From assembly GCA_903772945.1 (NCBI GenBank), contig CAICTM010001886.1, forward strand, positions 1 to 21,109: a stretch of DNA of 21,109 nt, written 5' to 3'. How positions within the stretch are numbered: position 1 is the first letter of the stretch; every line of letters begins with the position of its first letter. The position numbers and the translations under genes were made by a program. Shown piece after piece: positions 9,461-17,562 of the stretch. A model generated the notes under the pieces. It was given only the letters and a program-made list of their open reading frames with translations, was not told where the DNA came from and ran no database searches. Origin of the DNA: Seminavis robusta (lineage: Eukaryota > Bacillariophyta > Bacillariophyceae > Naviculales > Naviculaceae).

Positions 9461-9740
9461 AGTTGTGTTGATACTGGTTGACTGTTGATATAAATGGGGA
9501 ATTACTATGGACTAGGGAGAGCTAAGATGAGGATGGGACAGAGCTCGAGGGGAGGAGGGCACAATGATGTATTTTCTGTTGCTTGCTGCCGTGCTGCCGT
9601 GGTTGCGGCGAAATCCGTGACGTTTTGTCCGTGCCACCAGTGATTGATCAGCTCTGCTGTTTGCAATCCAAAGAAAACCGTTGGGCTCATCTTTTCGGAA
9701 GATCACCTTTCTACTTTCTCGGCACCAACACTGCACGACC
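9461..9740. promoter_or_regulatory. shared divergent promoter region
   Basis: This is the only DNA between the BspA-like gene (-) and the Cys-rich gene (+), so it must hold the 5' signals of both unless distant elements act. An AT-rich GATATAAATG lies at 9487-9496, about 30 bases upstream of the - strand ATG. A T/C-rich stretch (about 9705-9720) precedes the + strand ATG. No specific transcription-factor site is claimed. Confidence 0.4.
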
Positions 9741-10783
9741 ATGAGCGAAGAAGAACGAGGTTTTGTGCATGATTTGGTAGACGGCGCTTGCCCTCAGTTC
9801 GTTCAGGATGGCTGTGGCTGCGATGCTTGCTGTGGCCATTGCGCCGACTGCTTGGAGTCTGTGACTCCATTCCTGGAATGTTTTGCGGATCTGATTTGGG
9901 TGTTTGGTTCGCCGTTGGCCTTTCCTATCATCTTTTGCTTTGACCCAGAGACAACGGACACTGGAGGATGGAGAATCAGCATGTTGGAAACTCCCACGAG
10001 ACGACCCATCGAATGTTGTGGGGCCATGATGTGCTGCCCTTGCGGTCAATGGTACCTGCGAAAGAAAGCCTTGGGCGGTGATATGACCAAATACAAGCTT
10101 TGGCAAGGTGAGTCCAGTCTGCAGGAAAACAAATTAGGATGTACTACTAGTCTAGCTAGTCTTTTCCGGTTCCAAAAGATATTTGTCGGAAATAAGAAAT
10201 GTTCTCTCAATTTTTTGCTAACACGCCACCGTATCTTGTTATACGTATCTTGTTCTAAAAAGGTATGCATGATGGACCTCAGTGCATGGCAAGACGTTGC
10301 CCTGGAGCACCCATCACCATTGAATCTGGTACCTACGGGGAATCCGATTGTCCCGATGCCTTTTTATGCTTTGAAGTATGGTGCGCGGCTGGATTCTGGT
10401 CCACATGTTGCGCGTTTGATGTCACCAGACGAATGATGAAGCAGGAACGAAACCTGGGCTCGGATCCCACAGAAATTCGCCAAGAAAAGTGCGTTGCCTT
10501 TTTCGGTGAGATTGCCAGCAAGTGCTGTATGCTCGCCTGCTGTGTGTGGGTTACCGGTGCTTGTATATCCTGTTTGGCTCAGGATTCGGAAGGAGCCCAA
10601 GATTTGGGCGGAGCCACAGGACGGGCCAGTCGAGCTTGTTGTGAAATTGTTAATACTCTTTGGAGAGGTATCTGGTCCGTCAAGGTGATTGCCATCGGAT
10701 GTATGAGTGGCCAGATGGTTGAAGAAATCGAGGCAGGCGATGGAGGTCCGTCCGCGCCACAGGGAAATCGAATGCAGCGATGA
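9741..10783 (+). CDS. uncharacterised cysteine-rich protein (two exons)
   Basis: Exons 9741-10107 and 10263-10783 are joined across a 155-bp GT-AG intron to give 295 residues. I count 31 cysteines, about one in ten residues, many as CC pairs: GCGCDACCGHCADC (residues 23-36), ECCGAMMCCPCGQWYLR near 92-108, and CC pairs near 165, 206, 212 and 240. Hydrophobic stretches (LIWVFGSPLAFPIIFCF and CCMLACCVWVTGACISCL) could be membrane-associated. The pattern of CC pairs in semi-hydrophobic segments recalls PLAC8/cornifelin-like proteins, but I do not see the defining PLAC8 motif, so this is only an analogy. There is no signal peptide: the start MSEEERGFVHDLV is acidic. Metal binding or lipid-modified membrane attachment are both open. 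Function is unknown. Confidence 0.8.
10108..10262 (+). other. spliceosomal intron of the Cys-rich gene
   Basis: The donor is CAAG/GTGAGT and the acceptor is AAAAAG/GTATG. The junction joins TGG CAA G to GT ATG CAT, giving ...KLWQGMHDGPQC. Reading on without splicing meets a different, non-cysteine-rich frame (GESSLQENK...), so the change in composition supports the intron. It contains CTAGTCTAGCTAG. Confidence 0.85.
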
Positions 10784-11329
10784 TCACCAGGCACGAAAAC
10801 CTGGCTGCCTGGCTGTTGCTACCTGCTGCTTGTCCTCTCCATGCAACCTTCCAATTCCCTTTCTAGACTCAAATTGCTTGGAGCGAGTTCACCCCTAAGC
10901 CTAGCTAGGTCTTCTGTGTAATAGTAGTTGATTTTAGTGACACATACCTGGGTTGCTGGCTGCCTTGCGATGGCCTTCTTGTGGCTAGGTACGGTAGTGC
11001 CGAGTAACGCACGATAGGCACTGTCTCGAGAGCGTTGCTGTTTGCTCACTGAGAGCTTCGCTGAGCATGCATGAAGAATTGTAGTTTTTAGACTGTATAC
11101 TCGTCGGCTGTTAGGTGGGTTTTGACAAGCACAAGCCACCTATGATGCAGCCATGGGGTTGACTGAGCAGATCTAGTCGTCTGAGTCGTCCCAAAAAAGC
11201 ATTAGCTTGCCGGTGCGATGCCTCTTCATGGCAAACTGCTGAAGGGTGGAAAGGACTGAGGAGAGAAATTCAAGGAAACTTTGGGGCAGTTGCATTGCGA
11301 AGGAATCCAGAAGCCCAGGGACATGATGT

Positions 11330-11356
11330 CCTCTCTCTGTCTCTCTCTCTCTCTCT
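11330..11356. repeat. CT dinucleotide microsatellite
   Basis: About thirteen CT units with one TGT interruption, followed by TTGTGTG. Confidence 0.85.
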
Positions 11357-11663
11357 TTGTGTGTTCTGCTAAAGAGATTTCGAGGGCAGTGCTCGATACT
11401 ACTGGCTAGCTAACTAGCTAGAGTATACTTACATCAGCCACTGGTTTGTATTCTTTGAAGCAGTCCAAGTCGCCCTCAACACCAGAGTAATAAGGAGGCA
11501 ATAGATCGCGAGGATACCTTTCGCTTGCCAGCTAAATCCAAGTGGCGCAGTCATTTGCGGACAGGAGGCCTGGCAATTGGTTTGTAACCATTGTGACAGC
11601 TTCTACCAATTCATCTGTCACAGCTAACGGTAGCTAGGGATACGGGCTGGATGATCACAACAC

Positions 11664-11680
11664 TACTACACTGTGTAGTA
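11664..11680. repeat. 17-bp palindrome TACTACACTGTGTAGTA
   Basis: Perfect 8-bp arms flank a central T. The core CTACACTGTGTAG is the same as in the palindrome at 3013-3027. Confidence 0.7.
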
Positions 11681-12073
11681 TTTAATCCAGGTTTCACGAT
11701 CATGGCTAGGACTCGGCAATGCAACTGCAGCCTTGGGTACTATTACCGATAGCAAGTACTCAACTTGTTGTCAAAAGCAAGGTTTTCTAGCTAGATGTTA
11801 CATGGATGTCTCCTTTCCACCTGCCGGTAGCAGAAGTTTTATTAAGTTGTCTGCGAGCAGACCACATGACATGCCTGGTCTCTCCTAGAAATTGTTTGTA
11901 GGCGTAGCGTAGAAGACCATGGAGGGCGAGATACATCGACTCATGACTGGTTGGGGTAATCAAAACAAATAATGCATGACCTCCGATGGGCAGGTTGGCT
12001 GGCTGGATGGCGAAGTGACTTGGTGCCAATCCAAAACGAACCGCAGTAGCTCCACCATTGCCAGCCATTCGCA

Positions 12074-12913
12074 TCAGTTAAGTATGTTCTGATAGCTCAG
12101 TCGGTTGGCTTCTTCCAAACCATTCAAGAGCTCTTGTGCTCTACATCGATCCCCCTTTCGGCAATAGAGGTGAGCTAGGTTGCAGGAAACTGCGTAGAGT
12201 AGCATCTTGCAATCTTCCGAGTAGTTGGCAATACTCCTGATGATCTTTAGAGAATGTTCGTAGAGTCGTTGTGACTGGGAGAGAGCCATCCGGGAGTAGT
12301 CTGCGTTGCTCAACCCGGTGTTTCCCGTTAGAGACGATCCTGAAGATGATGAATTCGAGGCCGAGGCAGCTGACATGCCCCGCTTGTGGTAGGCCAAAGC
12401 CAAGTTATAGATGACCACACTTGTATAGAAGCAGACCAGCGACTGGGGGTAGGGCGAGGAGTCATCCGTTGTCGCGATTTCATGCTGTTGAGACTCAGCT
12501 GAAGGCGGGGGTTGCTCTGCGGTGTTGTCTCGCGTTTCCACAAGGAGGGCTTGGTTAAAGATGAAATACCGGTCATCCCTCAGCTCTGGGATTGCTGTGG
12601 AGCACTTGGTGTCAATACAGAACCGAGCTGCGGTGTTGCTTGACAGGCTGGCACTGGCCGCTGCTTCAGATACCGAAGCCGCCGCGCCATCCGCATCGTC
12701 GAGTGACGAGTCGGTGGAGCTACTAGATCGTCTTGTACTGGTGGTGCTCGCTGTTGAGTCTGAAGACTCGCTCTTGTCGGGAGCCGTCATCATCTCTTGT
12801 TCCATGATCGTCAAGGCGGTCTGAAGTGTCTTGAATGCATCCTTATCTCGCGCCGCCACGAGCATCGAAGCTCCGCTATTGTTGAGTTCGGCCACTCTTC
12901 GCAGGGATGCCAT
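12074..12913 (-). CDS. TPR-like helical protein with serine-rich inserts, relative of 2092-2733
   Basis: This 279-residue single-exon protein follows the same order of blocks as the gene at 2092. These are LNNSGASMLVAARDKDAFKTLQTALTIME (10-38), YFIFNQALLVE (116-126), CFYTSVVIYNLALAYHKRG (161-179), SQRLYEHSLKII (214-225) and LYAVSCNLAHLYCRKGDRCRAQELL (239-263). The last is a good TPR helix pair. It differs by two low-complexity inserts. One is rich in Ser/Thr/Ala/Asp (about 45-95). The other is a Ser/Gly run (about 181-200). The C-terminal tail of the relative (FFLNITLAKE...) is missing, so the protein may be shortened. It probably acts as a soluble protein-protein adaptor, which is inferred from the fold only. 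Confidence 0.8.
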   Translation of the reverse strand: MASLRRVAELNNSGASMLVAARDKDAFKTLQTALTIMEQEMMTAPDKSESSDSTASTTSTRRSSSSTDSSLDDADGAAASVSEAAASASLSSNTAARFCIDTKCSTAIPELRDDRYFIFNQALLVETRDNTAEQPPPSAESQQHEIATTDDSSPYPQSLVCFYTSVVIYNLALAYHKRGMSAASASNSSSSGSSLTGNTGLSNADYSRMALSQSQRLYEHSLKIIRSIANYSEDCKMLLYAVSCNLAHLYCRKGDRCRAQELLNGLEEANRLSYQNILN

Positions 12914-15084
12914 CGTCGCGTCTATCTATGACCAGCAAGCTACTGTAGTTACACCAAAGAAGATATCAATGAATTCTCAACGAGTCTATCGCGTTTAAAC
13001 TTGCGTTGACACACAAGATTCGCTTCAGCTAATATGTGGGGAAGAGCAGCTATCACCTGGAGCAATGTAGGTGCTTTTAATGTGGCAAGTGTTGAGGCGC
13101 GTGCTGGGTTTGTGAACAAGAATTGGAGCTGCCTCAACCACTCACCACTTCTCATTTCTAAGTACAGTGGCTACTAGCTATTAATAAAATAGTACTAGTA
13201 CCACAGCTTCATGCATTTTTTCGACTGCTGTTTGCTGTTTGGGCATCATCAAGCAATGCCCGTAAATTAAAGAAGCACATCACCGAACATGGACAGTGGG
13301 CTCGCTGCACCGGTACTGGTACATGGTACCGTGAACAGAGACGATTCGATTCATTCGACTCGACTGAATCCTCCCTTTCGAAGCTGTTAAAATTATCTCC
13401 TGGCACACGAAGCTACATGTACCTAGCTAGTACCGTACCGGTACCGTTACGGTGCTTGTACTGCACACTGCGCACAGCGCACAGACTAGACAGATGCTCG
13501 GGCCAGCTTGTTCCATATTATGACTGGATCTACATGTTCATGTAATTATGGACATTCAAACCATGTCCAGTTGGGATTGAAGATTGCATCATTCGATCCA
13601 AAAACAGTCATTTTCTGTGATTTGTGGATCTGTGGCTGGTCCCGGTAGGTACATTCTCTCAAATAAGAAGATGAGCTACCGGCTACCGGTACCTGGTATC
13701 AGGTTTTAATAAAAATGAATAATGCAGAAATAGATTATTTTGCTAGCTAGCCTGTCAGAAAAAGTGTCAGGCTATGCCATCTAGTTTGGCCACGGCAGAT
13801 GGAACGGAAGGCCTAGCTAGGTTGCTCCTCTAGAGTCTATGCTTCAAAACCACGGAAGCAGGGAGAATGGTTGGACCAAAGGGCCAATGAATCTGAGAGG
13901 TTGTTCCTGAACTTTATCAGCTACTGCTTTGTTTTAAGAATCTCCTTGATCCTGAGATGTTCTGGTTCTACAAAACAAGCCAAGAAACAAGAAACCAAGG
14001 GTCCAAGGAGCTCAGAATCGAATCTGATCGTCTCAGATAGATTTGTACTCACAACAAGCGGGGTTGATTCTTATGAATGAGTTTTGGGTACATGTAGATC
14101 TTCTTGTGTATGACTTCGAGTTTTGGGAGTACATTTTAACACTTTTGTGGTGGTTGCTTGGAAACCACTATCGTAAAAACAACCAATTCCTAACTGAAGC
14201 AACTTCGACACAAAGCACAAAAGAGGAATGTTCTTTTTACGTCCTCGATGATTATACCAAGAGTAGTCTACGTACACTGTACCATACAGAGCAGCAACAG
14301 AGCGCGCGTTGTCGCAAGATGCAAGTTGGCTGTGCGTTGTGCGTGTGAGATGTGAGAGCGAGAAACTTTTCAAAAGAACCGGTGAAGCCTCGTGTCGCAC
14401 ACAAGACGATGTTGTCTGTGTCAGCCAACTGCCAAACTGCAACTAACTGTGCACTGTGGAAACTGCAAAGAACCTCATCCATCACAGCAAGTAAGTCATC
14501 CTTCAACCATCTGGAAAATCGCTCCGAGCTCCGAGCACTCTACAGTGTATAAAGATGACTGAATCACCTGTGCTTTTAATATTCTCATGATCAAAGCTAC
14601 GGTCAAAACAGAAACGCATAATTCTCTGTGACTGTTTCTAAATCCAACCATCGGACCGTCTTGACGGCATGAGGTACGGTACAGTACCGGTACTACCGCA
14701 TACCAGTACTAGTAACTGGTACCTGGTACCTCATACATCTTCACATCTTCACATTGGAGCGGTCCCTCGTATTCATCGTAGTCTCCATGCTTTTTATCAA
14801 ACTCAGGCCTGCTCTCTGGGCCTCCTGGCACGATAACAAAATTCCAGCTCTGCCCTTCGAGACAGTAAATCAAATCGTTACCATGCCGAAGCGATTCTTG
14901 TCCCATGGTGTGGGAAATATTGAATCTCGTCCGACCACCTGCCACAATGGAACTTACCGACGATAGCGCAGCTACAAGCTTCGTGTACAAGACAATGGAC
15001 AGCACACTTGCTATTTAATAGACCGTGTTCTCGGCGACTCGACTCGGCGTACATCGCAATGTCATGCTGTCACTACATGTACCG
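12914..15084. other. long intergenic region without convincing gene
   Basis: Frames on both strands are short and unlike known proteins. Palindromic words are dense: CACCGGTACTGGTACATGGTACC at about 13309-13330, ACCGTACCGGTACCG at about 13431-13446, CTACCGGTACCTGG at about 13682-13696, and GTACGGTACAGTACCGGTACTACC at about 14674-14698. A CTAGCTAGC tract lies at 13742-13751, and TAGCCTG...CAGGCTA at about 13749-13775 could form a small hairpin. A - strand frame at 14709-15005 has a secretory-like hydrophobic start but begins at GTG rather than ATG, so I do not call it. Confidence 0.45.
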
Positions 15085-15510
15085 TACAGGACCTCTGTGG
15101 AAACTTGAGTCGTGCTACCGATCGTCTCCTAAATCCTTTTGATCGTATCCTATTTAATGGATTTCGTCTCCTAAAAATAGGAGACGAAACGGATCGTCTC
15201 TTAAAGCTTTCGTCTCCTCTTAAATCTTCTCCTATTTTCAACGGATCGTCTCCTATTCTCAACGGATCGTCTCCTTTAGAAGTGCACCATGTAAACTGTA
15301 TGGTATCCTCTCTTAAATCTTTCGGATCGTCTCCTATTTCGTTCGTCTTATAACGATCATCTCCTAAATGGAATGTCTCCTAATGAATCGTCTCTTAAAT
15401 ATAGGAGACGATTGCTTTCGTCTCTTAAATCATTTCGATCGTCTTATAAGCCTCGGTGTATCGTCTCTTAAGTAATTTGCCACGAATGACATTTCCACAG
15501 AGGTCCTGTA
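15085..15510. mobile_element. short non-autonomous TIR element (MITE) filled with CGTCTC repeats
   Basis: Perfect inverted repeats bound the element: TACAGGACCTCTGTGGAAA at 15085-15103 and its complement at 15492-15510. Adding one base outward extends the match to 20 bp. If TA is the target duplication (15085-15086 and 15509-15510), the element is 15087-15508, 422 bp, beginning CAGG and ending CCTG. That form fits a Tc1/mariner-type (Stowaway-like) element; a GTAC duplication is equally compatible because GTAC is self-complementary. The interior has no coding frame. It is almost entirely variants of GATCGTCTCCTAAAT and its complement. Confidence 0.8.
15120..15475. repeat. degenerate CGTCTC array
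   Basis: I count about 12 exact CGTCTC/GAGACG hexamers and about 7 one-base variants. Most sit in the longer consensus (G)ATCGTCTC(C/T)TAAAT or TTTCGTCTC(C/T)TAAA. Two are arranged as inverted pairs. TTTCGTCTCCTA-AAAA-TAGGAGACGAAA at 15162-15189 is a perfect 12-bp-arm hairpin. AATCGTCTC and GAGACGATT pair across 15386-15413. Spacing between copies is irregular, so this is not a simple satellite. Confidence 0.85.
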
Positions 15511-15617
15511 CTGCTGTAGCTAGCCAGTGGTATCTGGTACCGGTACCGGTACTACTCCTAGTAGTAGTTAACACTTAGCCTAAGAAGCGAAACACATAAA
15601 ATAGCACTTGGGCTGAG

Positions 15618-16069
15618 GTGCGTTCCTAACCAAACTCCATGTGTGTCCTCCGTGCATACGCGAAACACATTTATTTTCATCGATTTATTTAGGCGTACGT
15701 ATCAAGATTTCATTCCTATCCATGTGACACACATACGCAGTACGGGAAAGAAACAGGCCCAAATGCGAATCGAATCGAATGTTTCAATCGAATCGAATCG
15801 AATCGAATGGAATCGAATTGTCACTCAGAGATAACAGGATCGAAGCTACCGTACGGTCATACTAGCAGACCAATCTCGACAACCGAGAAGGCTAACAAGC
15901 AACCTGAGGGTACCCTACAAGCTACTAGCTGTGTATATCTGTTAGCCTTCTTTGGCCGTACCAAAATTAATGGGCAAAAAGAGGGAAAGCCAGCCGACTT
16001 TAACAGTTATCTTGATTTCGCGTATGCACGGAGGAATAAAGAGGTCAAAATGACTGGTTAGGAACGATC
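15618..16069. mobile_element. second short TIR element with bipartite termini
   Basis: The two ends share two inverted blocks. CGTTCCTAACCA (15621-15632) matches the complement of 16055-16066. TCCTCCGTGCATACGCGAAA (15646-15665) matches the complement of 16016-16035. The blocks are separated by 13 bp on the left and 19 bp on the right, and these spacers differ. CTGAG occurs at 15613-15617 and 16070-16074, immediately outside, and may be a 5-bp target-site duplication. The interior carries a GAATC pentanucleotide array and no supported gene. Confidence 0.7.
15767..15818. repeat. GAATC pentanucleotide repeat
   Basis: Two runs of GAATC/AATCG units (three, then about five) are separated by GTTTCA and end with GGAATCGAATT. 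They lie inside the second TIR element. Confidence 0.85.
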
Positions 16070-16500
16070 CTGAGCAATAATCTCTGGCTAAGTAAGACCC
16101 GGCGCACTGAAATCCCCACCACTTCTGTCCGTCGTCAGGGGGGCAAATGTGCGACCTTTTAAAATAACGAGACTCAGAACGTAGGAAATTTTATGCTCTA
16201 TCCAGCGGTGTAGTTGAATATAACGCCCGACGGTCGGAAGATAATGTCGCAACCTTAAACAAGCTGCGACAACCGTTGGTGCGATCGTTCCTTTGACATC
16301 TTTGTTTAGGCGGGATCTTGGTTGACTGGCGTGGGATTTAAATAATTACTTAACTGATCGCTAAACTAGCCTCACTTTATCCGAATTTCAGCGAAACTTG
16401 CTTCCAAGCGAAGATACAATCGCAAACGTCCGTATTGACTGCATCCAACCACGATGGCACAACGATCGTTCGAAACTAGAGGAAACCTCTCCAGTGCACC
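16070..16500. other. upstream region of the transposase-like N-terminal half
   Basis: No gene is supported. Features include a GC-richer block around 16096-16145 (GACCCGGCGCACTG...GTCAGGGGGGC) and a probable AT-rich promoter segment, TTTAAATAATTACTTAA, at about 16337-16353. If the transposase gene belongs to an autonomous element, its left terminus should lie in this stretch, but no matching right terminus is visible in the window. Confidence 0.35.
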
Positions 16501-17562
16501 ATGTCAACACCTCCCGCAAGTAAAGCCAATGCTGTGATTACCCCAGAGCAGGGTGCAAGAGAACCTTATGAGGGCAAGAGCCCATGCATCGAGATTCACA
16601 GGGCAAGAAGTCAGATCAAGAAGGAAACTGGAGAAGCCATCTGGCTGCGTGTGGAGGCAATTCAACACCACTACCTGGAGCTGACACAAGCAGGGGACTG
16701 CATCAACATCAACAACAAGGCCCGTGCAACCAACTGCAGGTGCATGATGGGTAGTCGCTTCAAGATGGAAGGGGAGAATATGAACAAGATGGCTCAATAT
16801 ATTTTGGACTATTCGCTCATGGACTGGAAGGAACAACGGTCCTTACTGATAGAGTGGATCAAGTACTCAGAGCACATCAGTGAGCTGCGCAATGAGTTAG
16901 CAGGCAGACGGCCATTGACACGCCTAGTGTTCCTGCTTCCTGGAACAAGACTCATGATCTGCAGAGATGGATTGTGCCGGTTGCTTGGAATTGGAGAAGA
17001 CGCTTTTCGCTCCATGAACAAGCTGGCGAAGAAGGGTGGAGCACCAGTGCATGGACTTTCGAACAAGCCTGGCAACAGAAGGAACTTGGAGATGGATGCT
17101 GTTCTGAAGGGGTTCTTTGAAGAACTCAAGACCCATGCAGTTCCAAGGGCAACATGTCTTGTGTCCGAATTCTGCAAGTCGAACAACACCGTCACGACTG
17201 CTACCAAGGATGATGACATCATTGAACTACCGACGGCTTTCACAAAGAGGGCTATCTACTGGCGTCTACTTCGCGAAAGGGGATGGAGGTATATCTACAC
17301 AGCAAAGGGACTTCTTACAGAGAAACAGAAGCTGATCGAAGAACCAGAGAAGGTCCCATGCTATACGACCTTTCGCTTGTATGTAAATTACTCGTTAGTT
17401 TACAAACTATGGCCACGAGATGGCTTTTGTGACGCGGGCAATGGGTGGGGAAGCCCCCACCTAGCTGAGTCGTCATCTACTTATTTGCCCAATCAACATG
17501 ACCTCATCCACTGGCCCAACGTGGAGCCAGCACCAAGTAGACAGATGCCCGGTAGGGGGTGA
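16501..17562 (+). CDS. transposon-encoded protein, N-terminal half (truncated)
   Basis: The frame from the ATG at 16501 encodes 353 residues, but only about 1-294 look like real protein. Recognisable parts are RDGLCRLLGIGEDAFRSMNKL (155-175), a helical DNA-binding-like segment, then GAPVHGLSNKPGNRR (180-194), FFEELKTHAVPRA (205-217), LPTAFTKRAIYWRLLRERG (243-261) and CYTTF (287-291). This order is that of a widespread family of uncharacterised transposon-borne eukaryotic proteins. In that family YxTF is followed after three residues by W, then by a P and a CxxC. Here, after FRLY, the sequence turns into composition unlike the rest (NYSLVYKLWPRDG...), ending at a TGA. I take about 17382 as the break. 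GTATGT at 17379-17384 could instead be an intron donor, but no continuation is found on this strand. Expressed or not is unknown. Confidence 0.65.
   Translation: MSTPPASKANAVITPEQGAREPYEGKSPCIEIHRARSQIKKETGEAIWLRVEAIQHHYLELTQAGDCININNKARATNCRCMMGSRFKMEGENMNKMAQYILDYSLMDWKEQRSLLIEWIKYSEHISELRNELAGRRPLTRLVFLLPGTRLMICRDGLCRLLGIGEDAFRSMNKLAKKGGAPVHGLSNKPGNRRNLEMDAVLKGFFEELKTHAVPRATCLVSEFCKSNNTVTTATKDDDIIELPTAFTKRAIYWRLLRERGWRYIYTAKGLLTEKQKLIEEPEKVPCYTTFRLYVNYSLVYKLWPRDGFCDAGNGWGSPHLAESSSTYLPNQHDLIHWPNVEPAPSRQMPGRG

Larger units (their letters stand above)
10784..12073. other. intergenic region with CT microsatellite
   Basis: No gene is recognised. A 95-codon - strand frame (11787-12074) begins at an ATG that overlaps the TGA of the TPR-like gene (TGATG), but its sequence matches nothing I know and a dicistronic nuclear gene is unlikely. 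The region holds a CT run at about 11330-11356, CTAGCTAACTAGCTAG at about 11405-11420, and a 17-bp palindrome at 11664-11680. Confidence 0.5.

Noticed and set aside
11787..12074. 95-codon frame overlapping the stop of the TPR-like gene (TGATG)
   Set aside because: The overlap resembles bacterial translational coupling, which is not expected in a nuclear diatom gene, and the sequence has no recognisable features.
14709..15005. 98-codon - strand frame with a secretion-like hydrophobic start
   Set aside because: The first codon is GTG, the first ATG is past the hydrophobic part, and the end runs into GGTACC words. It could be an exon, but nothing supports it.
15085..15510. CRISPR-like array
   Set aside because: The repeats are short, degenerate, irregularly spaced and in both orientations, and the setting is a eukaryotic TIR element.
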